Source: HGM13233 sp964478515
GTDB taxonomy: Bacteria; Bacillota; Clostridia; Oscillospirales; Ruminococcaceae
Length of the DNA: 64,000 nucleotides
Assembly: GCA_964478515.1 (NCBI GenBank)
Contig: CAYZIL010000004.1
Location: 1-64,000, forward strand
Direction: 5' to 3'
The position numbers and the translations under genes are program-made. Shown here piece after piece: positions 50,284 to 58,800 of the stretch. Below the pieces are notes generated by a model. The model was not told the DNA's origin and ran no database searches. It saw nothing but the letters and a program-made list of their open reading frames with translations. Positions within the stretch are counted from its first letter, which is position 1, and the number at the start of each line of letters is the position of its first letter.

Positions 50284-51063
50284 TCAATTCGCCTGCAATT
50301 TTTCAATCGGTATGCGCACTATGTACTCTATATTATCCTCGCTGTCGCGGCGCTCGGCGGTCGCCTCGAGTCCCGCTTGGTTCATCACGTCGACAACCTT
50401 ATTAATGGTATTGAGAATTATGCGCACGTCTTTGATGACAATTTGACGGCAGGGCGCGTCGTCACTCTCGCGCAGCAGCTTGCGCACGTACTGCTCTGTT
50501 TTTGCGTCGGAAAGCCGGCGCCGCGCGACCGTAACTATTGCTTTTTCCCACTCGTCCTCTGGCAACCGCATTACCGCTTGTGCCTGCCGCTCGCTCAGCC
50601 CGCTGTCGACACAGGCGCGCCGCTGGTTCTCGCTCATTGCCAGCAGTTTCATTTTTTTTGCGGCCGCTGCCGGTGCTATGCCCAGCTGTCCGGCCGCGTC
50701 GGCACCGCTCAGGCCGGTACAGCACAGTCGCTGCAGCGCCGCGGCCGTTTCCAAATAGTGCAGCGGCTCACGGCAGCTGTTTTCCGCCAGCTGCCAGGAA
50801 GCACTCGCTCCGCTGCCGGCAACAATGGCGCAGGGTATCATCTCCACTCCGGCCAACCGCGCCGCCTGCAAGCGCCGGCTGCCGCACAAAAGCTCGTAGC
50901 GGCGGCCGGCGCGTCTGACCAGCAGCGGCTGCACTATTCCGTTGCTGCGCACGCTCTCGCACAGCTCGTCGAGCCGCTCGCCGTCGGTAACGCTGCGCAC
51001 AAGCTCGTCGCCGGCGTCTATCTTGTCGGCGCGCAGATATTTTAACTTTTGTATCCGCAGCAT
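50284..51063 (-). CDS. noc: ParB/Noc-family DNA-binding protein (Noc-like)
   Basis: 259 residues. ATG 51063 is preferred (AGGGGG at 7-base spacing); GTG 51069 is possible. ParB-type N-terminal CTP fold, an HTH region with SGADAAGQLGIAPAAAAKKMKLL, and a Noc-like C terminus (ILNTINKVVDVMNQAG...EYIVRIP). Box II reads CGSRRLQAA (residues 60-68) where ParB/Noc usually have GERR(Y/F)RA. Downstream of mnmG-rsmG as in Bacillus, but no soj or spo0J follows. It would coordinate division with the nucleoid or aid segregation. Confidence 0.82.
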   Translation of the reverse strand: MLRIQKLKYLRADKIDAGDELVRSVTDGERLDELCESVRSNGIVQPLLVRRAGRRYELLCGSRRLQAARLAGVEMIPCAIVAGSGASASWQLAENSCREPLHYLETAAALQRLCCTGLSGADAAGQLGIAPAAAAKKMKLLAMSENQRRACVDSGLSERQAQAVMRLPEDEWEKAIVTVARRRLSDAKTEQYVRKLLRESDDAPCRQIVIKDVRIILNTINKVVDVMNQAGLEATAERRDSEDNIEYIVRIPIEKLQAN

Positions 51064-51180
51064 ACTCACGCCCCCTGTGTTTTGTCGGTCGCGTTTCCTA
51101 AGACCGATTCTAACACGCGAGGGCGCAGTGTGCCAGTTAATTCCATCTACCGTTTTCGCTATTTTACGGCGCGCAAAAGC

Positions 51181-51572
51181 TCAACGCAGCGGGTTTTTGG
51201 TGATATTTTTTTGTCTTCTCGGGTATTTTGTCAAAGTTTGCGATATCTTTCTGACGCCGACGAGCGCGCGGCGCGAACCGTCGGGCAGTTCGTAGTTCCA
51301 AATGTATTCCAGCTTGCCGCCCAACGCCGCTATGGCGGCGGCGGCGTCCGCAGCCTCCTGCTCGGCCGACGGGCCCTTGTATGCGGCCAGCAGTCCGNNN
51401 NNNNNNNNNNNNNNNNNNNNNNNNNNNNNNNNNNNNNNNNNNNNNNNNNNNNNNNNNNNNNNNNNNNNNNNNNNNNNNNNNNNNNNNNNNNNNNNNNCAG
51501 TCCGGCACGCTGCGCGTCTATTTCCACGCCGCAGTTTGCCAATTCGGCGCGCAGCGCCTCAATGTCGCCCAT
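51181..51572 (-). CDS. rsmG: 16S rRNA (guanine527-N7)-methyltransferase RsmG, interrupted by an assembly gap
   Basis: Only the ends are present. The N terminus is MGDIEALRAELANCGVEID plus six residues (51572-51498). The C-terminal 71 residues (51397-51181) end in KISQTLTKYPRRQKNITKNPLR, a typical RsmG tail, preceded by LGGKLEYIWNYELP. The SAM-binding core is lost in the N run. RsmG is normally about 230-240 residues, so about 140 residues (roughly 420 bases) are missing, not 100. Frames on the two sides differ accordingly. Position between mnmG and noc is canonical. Confidence 0.85.
51398..51497. other. Assembly gap (100 N) inside rsmG
   Basis: Placeholder gap. The seven bases CAGTCCG occur immediately on both sides (51391-51397 and 51498-51504). 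Confidence 0.98.
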
Positions 51573-51776
51573 GTCGTCTCCTTGTATATTTAATTATTAA
51601 TAATACGTTCCGTATCTTTTTGCTCAAACCGTCGCTTCGGTGCACGGCCGGCCAAATTTTTGCCGCCTTGCCCGGCAGTGATTTTTGCTCCTGCGCCGTT
51701 TTTATACAAACAGTAATATTTCAGGCAAGTATTAAATTTCGTATTTTTTGCGCCCGGATATTCAAGGGCGGCGGCA

Positions 51777-53663
51777 CTATTCTTTGTCCGCCTCTTTGGG
51801 CGGTTGGCAAGCTGCTTTTTTCAGCCAGATACTCAGCACCGAAATGTCCGCGGGATTAACGCCGCTGATGCGCGCCGCCTGTCCAAGTGACAGCGGGCGC
51901 ACCCGCGCCAGTTTTTCCGCCGCCTCAGCGCGCAAGCCGCGCACCGCGCTGTAGTCTGTTTGCGGCGACAGCGGTATTTTTTCCTGCCGCCGCTGCTTGT
52001 CTATTACGGCTTGCTGGCGCTTGAGATAGCCCGAATATTTAATTTCCACCTCGGCCTTGGCGCCGATATCAGCCGCCGCCGCCGCGGGGTCAAGCGGCCG
52101 CAGCTGCTCGTACGAGACGCGCGGGCGGCGCAGCAGCTCGGCGAGCGTCACCGTGCCGGTAAGCGGCGCGGCGCCGGCGGCGCTCAGCAGCGCGGCAAGT
52201 TCGCGCGAGGGGTGTATTTTGGTCTGCTCGAGTCTTTGCAGCTCGTCCTTTAGCGATTGCTCGTTGGCGCAGTAGCGCTGCCAGCGGGCGTCGTCCAGTA
52301 AACCGATGCTGCGGCCGGTCGGACACAGCCGCCGGTCGGCGTTGTCCTGCCGCAGGCTCAAGCGGTATTCGCTGCGCGAGGTCATCATTCGGTAGGGGTC
52401 GCTGACGCCCTTGGTGACCAGGTCGTCGACCAGCGTGCCGATATAGGAGCCGCTGCGCGGCAGCACCAGCTGTTCGCGCCCCAGCGCGAGACTCGCGGCG
52501 TTAATACCGGCAAGCAGGCCCTGCGCGGCCGCCTCCTCGTAGCCGGAGGTGCCGTTAAACTGCCCGGCGCCGAAAAGGCCGCCGACCGTTTTCGTCTCCA
52601 GCGTCGGCAACAGCGACAGCGGGTCGACACAGTCGTACTCAATAGCGTAGGCCGGCCGCATTATTTCAATATTCTCAAAGCCCTCTATGGTGCGGTACAT
52701 CTCCACTTGCACGTCGAGCGGCAGCGAGGAGGACATGCCCTGCAAATACATCTCGTCGGTATCGGCCCCACAGGGCTCGACAAATATCTGGTGCCGCGCG
52801 CGCTGCGGGAAACGCACCACCTTGTCCTCAATTGACGGACAGTAGCGCGGGCCAATGCCCTCAATAGCGCCGCCGTAAAGCGGCGAGCGCCCGAGATTGG
52901 CGCGAATGACCGCGTGTGTGCGCTCGTTGGTGTAGGCGATATAGCAGCGGGCGCTGTTGACAAACGGCGGCGCGCTGGTCAGACAAAACGGCGTGATGTC
53001 GGCGTCGCCGTCCTGGGGTATTAATTTCGAATAATCAATACTGCGGCGGTGGACGCGCGCCGGCGTGCCGGTTTTGAAGCGGCGCACCGGCAGACCCAGC
53101 GCGAGCAGGCTCTCGCTCAATTGCGTCGCGGCGACAATATTGTCAGGACCGCTCACGCGGCTCATTTCGCCGACAAATATGCGCCCGCCAAGATAGGTAC
53201 CGGTGGCGACGACCACCGCGCGCGCGCGGCAGTGCTCGCCGAAATTGGTAACGACGCCGCAAACGGCGCCGCGCTCACATTCAATTGCGGTGACCTCGGC
53301 CTGTTTTATAAACAGCCCCGGCTGGCGCTCCAGCGCCCGTTTCATATATTCGCTGTAACGGCGCCGGTCGCTCTGCACGCGCAGGCTGCGCACCGCCGGG
53401 CCCTTGCTTGAGTTGAGCATGCGGCTTTGCAAAAAAGTGGCGTCGGCCGCGCGGCTCATCTCGCCGCCGAGCGCGTCTATTTCAAACACCAAATGCCCCT
53501 TGGCTGTGCCGCCAATGGAGGGGTTACAGGGCATATTGCCTATCGCGTCCAGCGACAGAGTAAAAATGGCCGTGCGCGCGCCCAGGCGGGCGGCGGCCAG
53601 CGCAGCTTCGATGCCGGCGTGGCCGGCGCCGACTACTATTACATCATAACTGTCTTCGCACAT
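51777..53663 (-). CDS. mnmG: tRNA uridine-5-carboxymethylaminomethyl modification enzyme MnmG (GidA)
   Basis: 628 residues, full length. FAD-binding GAGHAGIEAALAAARLG, MPCNPSIGGTAKGHLVFEIDALGGEM, the second nucleotide-site region VVVATGTYLGGRI and the C-terminal helical domain ending ISGVNPADISVLSIWL are all present. With MnmE it modifies U34 of certain tRNAs. It starts 2 bases after mnmE. Confidence 0.97.
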   Translation of the reverse strand: MCEDSYDVIVVGAGHAGIEAALAAARLGARTAIFTLSLDAIGNMPCNPSIGGTAKGHLVFEIDALGGEMSRAADATFLQSRMLNSSKGPAVRSLRVQSDRRRYSEYMKRALERQPGLFIKQAEVTAIECERGAVCGVVTNFGEHCRARAVVVATGTYLGGRIFVGEMSRVSGPDNIVAATQLSESLLALGLPVRRFKTGTPARVHRRSIDYSKLIPQDGDADITPFCLTSAPPFVNSARCYIAYTNERTHAVIRANLGRSPLYGGAIEGIGPRYCPSIEDKVVRFPQRARHQIFVEPCGADTDEMYLQGMSSSLPLDVQVEMYRTIEGFENIEIMRPAYAIEYDCVDPLSLLPTLETKTVGGLFGAGQFNGTSGYEEAAAQGLLAGINAASLALGREQLVLPRSGSYIGTLVDDLVTKGVSDPYRMMTSRSEYRLSLRQDNADRRLCPTGRSIGLLDDARWQRYCANEQSLKDELQRLEQTKIHPSRELAALLSAAGAAPLTGTVTLAELLRRPRVSYEQLRPLDPAAAAADIGAKAEVEIKYSGYLKRQQAVIDKQRRQEKIPLSPQTDYSAVRGLRAEAAEKLARVRPLSLGQAARISGVNPADISVLSIWLKKAACQPPKEADKE

Positions 53664-53665
53664 CT

Positions 53666-55042
53666 CTATTTACCCACACAGAATTTTGAAAAGACCTCGT
53701 CGACGACCGCGTCGCTGACCCGCTCGCCGGAAAGCTGCATTACCGCGTCCAGCGCCGCGTCTATCTCCATGCCGACAACGTCCGGCGTCATGCCGTCGCG
53801 CAGCAGTGTCAGCGCCCGTTCCACCGCGGCGGCCGCGGCGGCGGCGGCAGAGTGCTGCCGCTCGTTGGCAAGCATGGCGGCGTCGGGGTCAAGCGCGTCT
53901 GTACCCAATGCGCGGCTAATCGCGGCGTCCAGCACTGCCGCGCTGTCGGAGTCGAGCGCGCTGATGCTGACGACCGTCTCGAAATGCTTCTCAATATATT
54001 CGCTATCCAGCCGCCGCTCAAGGTCGGTCTTGTTTATTACCGCAACGGCGCGGCGGCCGCGCAGCGAGTCGATGAACTGTCTGTCCTCTTCGGTGAGCAC
54101 CGCCGAGCTGTCGAACACCGCCAGCACCAGCTGCGCCTCGGCAAGGCTGCGCCGCGCCAGTGCGACGCCGAGCTTTTCCACAGCGTCGTCAGTCTCGCGC
54201 AGTCCGGCGGTGTCGCTGAGTATCAGCGTAGTGCCGCCCAGGCGCACGGCGCGCTGCACAACGTCCCGCGTCGTGCCGGCGACGGGCGTGACCAGCGCGC
54301 ATTCGCAGCCGGCCAACAGGTTTAGCAGTGTGCTTTTTCCCACGTTGGGGCTGCCGGCAATAACCGTGGGTACGCCGCGCAGCGCCGCCATTGTGGCGGC
54401 ATAGCCGTCCAAAAGCCGTCCCAGCGCGGCCGAGATTTGCTGCAAGCCGGCGTCCAGCTGCGCTGCGGCCAGCGGTTCGACATCCTCCTCGGGATAGTCG
54501 AGACTCGCGGCAATATGGCCGCTGAGCGCGAGCAGCTCGTCTTTGAGCCGCGTCGCTTCTTGCCACAGCCGCCCGCGCGCGGCGCTTTGCGCCGCCGCCT
54601 CGCCGCTCGCGCCGGCGGCGCCGATAATGTCGGCAATCGCCTCGGCCTCGGTGAGCGAAACGCGCCCGTTGAGCAGCGCGCGGCGGGTAAATTCACCCGC
54701 CGACGCCGGCACCGCGCCGGCGTCGAGCACGGCGCGCAGCACCGCGGCGGCCACCTGTTCGCCGCCGTGACACATAATTTCGACTACGTCTTCGCCGGTA
54801 TAGCTGTGCGGGGCGCGAAAAACCAGCACCACAGCCTCGTCCAGCACCCGCTCGCCGCTGACAACGTCGCCCAAACAGGCGGTATAGCCCGCCATGTCGC
54901 TCAGCTTGCGGCCGCGGCGGGAGCGAAACACCCGCTGCGCGCAATCTGCTGCGCCGTCGCCCGAAACGCGCACCACGGCAATGCCGCCGCGGCCGGGCGG
55001 CGTGGCTACCGCCGCTATTATATTGTGGATATATTCACTCAT
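53666..55042 (-). CDS. mnmE: tRNA modification GTPase MnmE (TrmE)
   Basis: 458 residues. N-terminal folate-binding domain (IAAVATPPGRGGIAVVRVSG), helical domain, inserted G domain with GSPNVGKSTLLN, GTTRD, DTAGLRETDD and NKTD, and the catalytic C-terminal CxGK motif (FCVGK). Same transcript as mnmG. It lies 460 bases downstream of khpB rather than adjacent as in many relatives, because a repeat sits between. Confidence 0.97.
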   Translation of the reverse strand: MSEYIHNIIAAVATPPGRGGIAVVRVSGDGAADCAQRVFRSRRGRKLSDMAGYTACLGDVVSGERVLDEAVVLVFRAPHSYTGEDVVEIMCHGGEQVAAAVLRAVLDAGAVPASAGEFTRRALLNGRVSLTEAEAIADIIGAAGASGEAAAQSAARGRLWQEATRLKDELLALSGHIAASLDYPEEDVEPLAAAQLDAGLQQISAALGRLLDGYAATMAALRGVPTVIAGSPNVGKSTLLNLLAGCECALVTPVAGTTRDVVQRAVRLGGTTLILSDTAGLRETDDAVEKLGVALARRSLAEAQLVLAVFDSSAVLTEEDRQFIDSLRGRRAVAVINKTDLERRLDSEYIEKHFETVVSISALDSDSAAVLDAAISRALGTDALDPDAAMLANERQHSAAAAAAAAVERALTLLRDGMTPDVVGMEIDAALDAVMQLSGERVSDAVVDEVFSKFCVGK

Positions 55043-55205
55043 ATACTCTCACTCCTTACAGGAGCGCCTCGAAATTACAACCGCACCTAAAGGGCGCGGT
55101 TTGGTAAAGACCCATAAGGCAGAGCTGCTGCCGGCAATTGAAGACGCTTTCGGCAAAAGGCAAACCTAAGCGAACCTAAATTAAGCAAACGGGTGCGCTT
55201 TGTGT

Positions 55206-55319
55206 GCGCAAAGCTTTTTAAAATAGGTAAACGACGCTCTGGTTAGTCCCGGTAGTTTTCTGCCGCCCGTTAACCCCACAGCGACAAGCGGAGAATCTCT
55301 TGACTTCCCCGCGGCTCGC
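55206..55319 (-). repeat. Dispersed intergenic repeat, copy C
   Basis: On the minus strand it aligns with copy A (36518-36638): shared GCGAG, GAAGTCAAGA, TTCTCC, CTTG, GGGGTTAAC and GGGCG blocks in the same order. The 461-base gap 55043-55503 between khpB and mnmE otherwise holds only the khpB terminator. Confidence 0.55.
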
Positions 55320-55444
55320 GCGTGCGGCGCAGCGTTCGTTTTCGTTTGTTGCGCTTTTGTGTTCGTCGGAGCGCCTGAGCGCGCCCGCCCGGCGAGCGGC
55401 ATAAACCCCTTGCCGCGGCAATGAACTCAATAATGCCAAGGCAG

Positions 55445-55479
55445 AAAATAATGCCGGTCGGGCAAAGCGCCCGACCGGC
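55445..55479 (-). terminator. Terminator downstream of khpB
   Basis: Minus-strand GCCGGTCGGGC/GCCCGACCGGC hairpin followed by ATTATTTT. A second GC-rich hairpin sits between it and the khpB stop. Confidence 0.75.
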
Positions 55480-55503
55480 ACGCCGGCGCTTAAGGCGCCG
55501 TTA

Positions 55504-56562
55504 TTACAGTTCTATCTTGGAATAGAGCGTCGCACCCTCGGGCGCCTCTTTGGGCGCGCGCTGTTCGTCGGCCGCGGCGCTGTGCGCGGGTCTCGTGTCG
55601 GCTGGCGCCGCGCTGTCAGAGTCGCTGCGGTGCTGCAAGCGCGAACCGTAACGGTCGCCGCCGCGGCTGCGCGAGCGGTTGTCACGACCGCGCGGGGGGC
55701 GTCCGCCGCCGCGGGGATAACCCTCGGCGGAAATTACAATACAGCGGTTGGGGTCCTCGCCGATAGACTCGGACTTGACGCCCTCAATGCCCTGTACGGC
55801 GCTGTGAACTATGCGGCGCTCGTAGGGGTTCATCGGTTCCAGCGTCTGGCTGTGTTTGGTGCGGCGCACCTTTTCGGCGATGCGCACGGCCAGCGCCTGC
55901 AGCGTCTTTTCGCGCTTGCTGCGGTAATTGGCGACGTCGAGCACCACCTTGCTGTAGCTGCCGCCGGCGCGGCGGGTGTTGGTCAGCGAGCAGAGGTACT
56001 GCAGCGCGTCCATCGTTTCGCCGCGACGGCCGATAAGAATGGCCGCGTCGGCGCCGTCGACAATTATTTTTACGGTCTCACCGGCCTTGGCGTAAGAGTA
56101 TTCCAGCTCGCTCGCGCCCATAATTCCGGCAAGATTTTTCAAATATTCAACCGCCTGGCGGGTAGAGTCGGACAATTCGCTCTCGTCCACCGGGACAAAG
56201 GGCAGCTCCTCAAGCTGGCGCGCCGGCCTGTCGGCGCTCTTTTTTTCCGCAGGGGCAGCGTTGTGCTCGGCGCTGTGCGGTTTTTTTGTCTGCTGCTTGG
56301 GGCGCGGGTTTTCGCGGCGGGGACGCTCGCTTTTTTCTGCGGGGGTCTGCGGCTCGTCGGGCTCGGCGGCCAGCAGCTCGCTGACTTTGACGACGTCCTG
56401 CGTCGTGGTCACTTTGACCTTGGCGGGACTCATGCCGAAAAGTCGCTTAGTCGGCATTTCCAGAATCTCGACCGTAACCGAATCCCGGCCCAGGCCCAAC
56501 TCGGTGCAGGCCGCTTCGACCGCTTCTTCTACAGTGCGGCCGGTTGTTACTAATTCTTGCAT
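55504..56562 (-). CDS. khpB: RNA-binding protein KhpB (Jag; KH-R3H)
   Basis: 352 residues. N-terminal Jag_N domain (TTGRTVEEAVEAACTELG, RLFGM), a charged Lys/Pro/Glu linker (about 60-130), KH domain with IIVDGADAAILIGRRGETMDALQ, R3H domain (KHSQTLEPMNPYERRIVHSAVQ), then an Arg/Gly-rich tail of about 60 residues (PRGRDNRSRSRGGDRYG). It binds RNA with KhpA and influences cell elongation and division. The RG tail is longer than in Bacillus relatives as I know them. Follows yidC. Confidence 0.94.
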   Translation of the reverse strand: MQELVTTGRTVEEAVEAACTELGLGRDSVTVEILEMPTKRLFGMSPAKVKVTTTQDVVKVSELLAAEPDEPQTPAEKSERPRRENPRPKQQTKKPHSAEHNAAPAEKKSADRPARQLEELPFVPVDESELSDSTRQAVEYLKNLAGIMGASELEYSYAKAGETVKIIVDGADAAILIGRRGETMDALQYLCSLTNTRRAGGSYSKVVLDVANYRSKREKTLQALAVRIAEKVRRTKHSQTLEPMNPYERRIVHSAVQGIEGVKSESIGEDPNRCIVISAEGYPRGGGRPPRGRDNRSRSRGGDRYGSRLQHRSDSDSAAPADTRPAHSAAADEQRAPKEAPEGATLYSKIEL

Positions 56563-56616
56563 GAGAGATCCTTTCTGCTTGTTCTGTTTGAGTCGCGGCG
56601 ACTCAATAAGACGACG

Positions 56617-57693
56617 TCAGTCGTCGTAACGCTCGGCGTCTATTTCGCGAGCGCGCTGCAAGCGCAGCTTATCCAACTCGGTATTCGAGACGGTTTTTTC
56701 GACTATCTCGCCGCTGTCGTCTTTCAGTTTGACTGTTTTTTGAACAACTTTTTTCTTTGCTTTTTTCTTCTCCTCGGCCTTGGCGCGGAACTCCTCCGCC
56801 AGCTTGTCCGGGTCTATCATCTTGTGCAGTATCAGCGACTGGAGAATAATGCAGACGTTGGACATGGACCAATAGAGCGAGAATCCGGCAGGATACATAA
56901 ACGAGAACACGGCGAACAGCACCGACATCATGACTATGGTCACGGTCATCTGGTTGCCGCCGGAGGCGCGCTGGCCGCTGAGTTTGGAGTTTATCAGCTG
57001 TGAGAACAGCATGGTGACTATGGAAATAACCGGAATTATCCAAATCCAGCCAAATTCCTTAATGCTGGGAGTCTCGTAAAGCTGAATGGGACCGAGCGAC
57101 ATTTTGAAGTCGCCAATGGTGTTGAGCGCCGACTGCATTGCGCTGTTGCCCGAGGCAAGCTGCGTAAAGCGCGCGGTGTAGGCGGGGTCCTGAACATATT
57201 TTATGACATTGCTTTCCAGCAGTCTTGTGTTGGAAAGTGTCACGCCCAGTTCGCCCATTATGGTGGTGGTCAGCTCTTTAATAGGAGCGAGCACATCGCT
57301 GCCAATGCGCAGCATGTAGGTCAGCGGGCTGTAAATGACCTCAATAAGGCCGAAGATGATTGGGAACTGCACGAGCAGCGGCAGACAACCCGCCAGGGGG
57401 TTTATGCCGTATTCCTGCTGCAGCTTTGACATCTCTTCCTGCTGGCGCCGCTTGTCGTTTGCGTATTTTTTTTGAATTTCGTCCATCATCGGCTTATAGG
57501 CGGCGGTCATCGCCGTCATCCGCTGCTGTTTGATGGAAAGCGGGAACATGAGTACCTTGGTTATCAGCGTGAACAGGAACAGCGCCAAAACGTACGCAAG
57601 TCCGTCAAGACCGATAATGTCGTGCGCAAAGATGTAGCAATACTTCATGATCCAGCCGAGAGGTATTGCTATTATGCCCCAAATGCTTGACAT
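56617..57693 (-). CDS. yidC: Membrane protein insertase YidC/Oxa1
   Basis: 358 residues, Gram-positive type without the large periplasmic domain. Five hydrophobic segments; LALFLFTLITKVLMFPLSIKQQRMTAMT, YGINPLAGCLPLLVQFPIIFGL and a C-terminal Lys-rich tail (KKKAKKKVVQKTVKLKDD) that would contact ribosomes. An extra loop of about 70 residues (about 130-205) lies between helices. It inserts proteins in the membrane alone or with SecYEG. Confidence 0.95.
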   Translation of the reverse strand: MSSIWGIIAIPLGWIMKYCYIFAHDIIGLDGLAYVLALFLFTLITKVLMFPLSIKQQRMTAMTAAYKPMMDEIQKKYANDKRRQQEEMSKLQQEYGINPLAGCLPLLVQFPIIFGLIEVIYSPLTYMLRIGSDVLAPIKELTTTIMGELGVTLSNTRLLESNVIKYVQDPAYTARFTQLASGNSAMQSALNTIGDFKMSLGPIQLYETPSIKEFGWIWIIPVISIVTMLFSQLINSKLSGQRASGGNQMTVTIVMMSVLFAVFSFMYPAGFSLYWSMSNVCIILQSLILHKMIDPDKLAEEFRAKAEEKKKAKKKVVQKTVKLKDDSGEIVEKTVSNTELDKLRLQRAREIDAERYDD

Positions 57694-57794
57694 AGAGAAA
57701 GTCCTCCAGGTTGTTGTGACCAGCCAACAGTCGCCGGCGGCCCTATTCTTTCATATGTAAATCGGGCGGCCTTACCGGCAACCTTACATGAAAG

Positions 57795-58028
57795 CTATTT
57801 TTTTCGCTGCGGCACGGGGTCGTAACCGCCGCGGCACAGCGGGTTGCAGCGCAGCAGCCGCCAGGCGGCCAAAGCCAGCCCGACGAAAACGCCGCGGGTC
57901 TCTATTGCCTCCAGCGCGTACTGCGAACAAGTGGGGTAAAACCGGCAGTGCGGCCCGAGCAGCGGCGAAATAAAGCGCTGATAAAAGCGGATAGGAAGCA
58001 TAAAAATTTTGCGGATAAGCGCTGTCAT
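57795..58028 (-). CDS. yidD: Membrane protein insertion efficiency factor YidD
   Basis: 77 residues. The conserved core FYQRFISPLLGPHCRFYPTCSQYALEAIETRG and the final LLRCNPLCRGGYDPVP define YidD. It overlaps rnpA by 4 bases and precedes yidC, the standard order. Confidence 0.95.
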   Translation of the reverse strand: MTALIRKIFMLPIRFYQRFISPLLGPHCRFYPTCSQYALEAIETRGVFVGLALAAWRLLRCNPLCRGGYDPVPQRKK

Positions 58029-58423
58029 TGTTCAATAACACCGGCTTTGCGCAAGCAGCGGCGCAGCGGCGCAGCAAGTTCGGTAGACTTTGCGCGCAGC
58101 ACCGCAGCACGGCAGACCACGACAATGTCAAAATTGCCGCGCAGCTCGCCGCTGAGTGCCGAAAGCGCGGCGTTGACTACCCGCCTTGCGCGGTTGCGCT
58201 CTACCGCACCGCCAATTTTTTTGCTGGCGGTTATGCCTGTGCGTATGCCAAGGCTGCGGTTGCGCAACACGTACACAACCACGGCCTGGTCTACAAAACT
58301 TGCGCCCTTGCGGTATACCCGCTGAAACTGGTAGTTGCGGTTGAGCACGGGTCTTGCGCTGTGATGATTTTTTTTCGAAAAAGAAAAGCCGCCGTTGGTC
58401 CCGGCTGGCTTTGTGTTACGCAC
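58025..58423 (-). CDS. rnpA: Ribonuclease P protein component
   Basis: 132 residues if started at GTG 58423, which overlaps the rpmH end by 8 bases and has no ribosome site of its own, suggesting coupling. A GTG at 58345 (VLNRNYQFQRVYRKG) would give 106 residues and lacks a ribosome site too. The RNR-type signature KKIGGAVERNRARRVV is present. Protein subunit of the tRNA 5' processing ribozyme. Confidence 0.92.
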   Translation of the reverse strand: MRNTKPAGTNGGFSFSKKNHHSARPVLNRNYQFQRVYRKGASFVDQAVVVYVLRNRSLGIRTGITASKKIGGAVERNRARRVVNAALSALSGELRGNFDIVVVCRAAVLRAKSTELAAPLRRCLRKAGVIEQ

Positions 58424-58550
58424 TGAGTTTGGCTCTGCCCTTTGCGCGGCGGCGGGCTAAAACCTTGCGGCCGTTTTTGGTAGCCATGCGTTTCATGAAG
58501 CCATGCTCAGCGGAACGCGAGCGCTTTTTGGGTTGAAATGTTCTTTTCAC
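58416..58550 (-). CDS. rpmH: Ribosomal protein bL34
   Basis: 44 residues from GTG 58550 (VKRTFQPKKRSRSAEHGFMKRM...RRAKGRAKLSA), preceded by AAGGAG. Full-length L34. It leads the rpmH-rnpA-yidD-yidC-khpB transcript away from dnaA. Confidence 0.97.
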   Translation of the reverse strand: MKRTFQPKKRSRSAEHGFMKRMATKNGRKVLARRRAKGRAKLSA

Positions 58551-58585
58551 CGTTATTTCTCCTTGATTTAGCCTTGCAAAAGATA

Positions 58586-58614
58586 AGTATAAAATAAAAT
58601 ACAATAAGTGTCAA
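58586..58614 (-). promoter_or_regulatory. rpmH operon promoter
   Basis: Minus strand TTGACA (rc 58609-58614), 17 bases, TATACT (rc 58586-58591). Confidence 0.85.
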
Positions 58615-58728
58615 CCAGTTTTTTGCCGGCGTGCCGCATTACTTTAAATTTATGGTCATCTCTCACAAAATTTATTTTATTGTTTTGTAGGGTTTTCTCG
58701 AAATATTTTAGACATCCGCGCTTCCGGA

Positions 58729-58759
58729 TGTTGAAAACTCCCGTCCATAATGATATAAT
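58729..58759 (+). promoter_or_regulatory. dnaA promoter with overlapping DnaA-box-like site
   Basis: TTGAAA (58731-58736), 17-base spacer, TATAAT (58754-58759). The -35 overlaps TGTTGAAAA (58729-58737), which is TTTTCAACA on the other strand, so self-repression by DnaA is plausible. An ACATCCG...CGGATGT hairpin lies directly upstream (58712-58730). Confidence 0.75.
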
Positions 58760-58800
58760 TTATTAGATATTATTAATATGTATTATATGGAGCCGGTGCG

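Noticed and set aside
55181..55402. 73-residue open frame between khpB and mnmE
   Set aside because: Same reason as for 36451-36663; it lies on another copy of the dispersed repeat and has no start signal.
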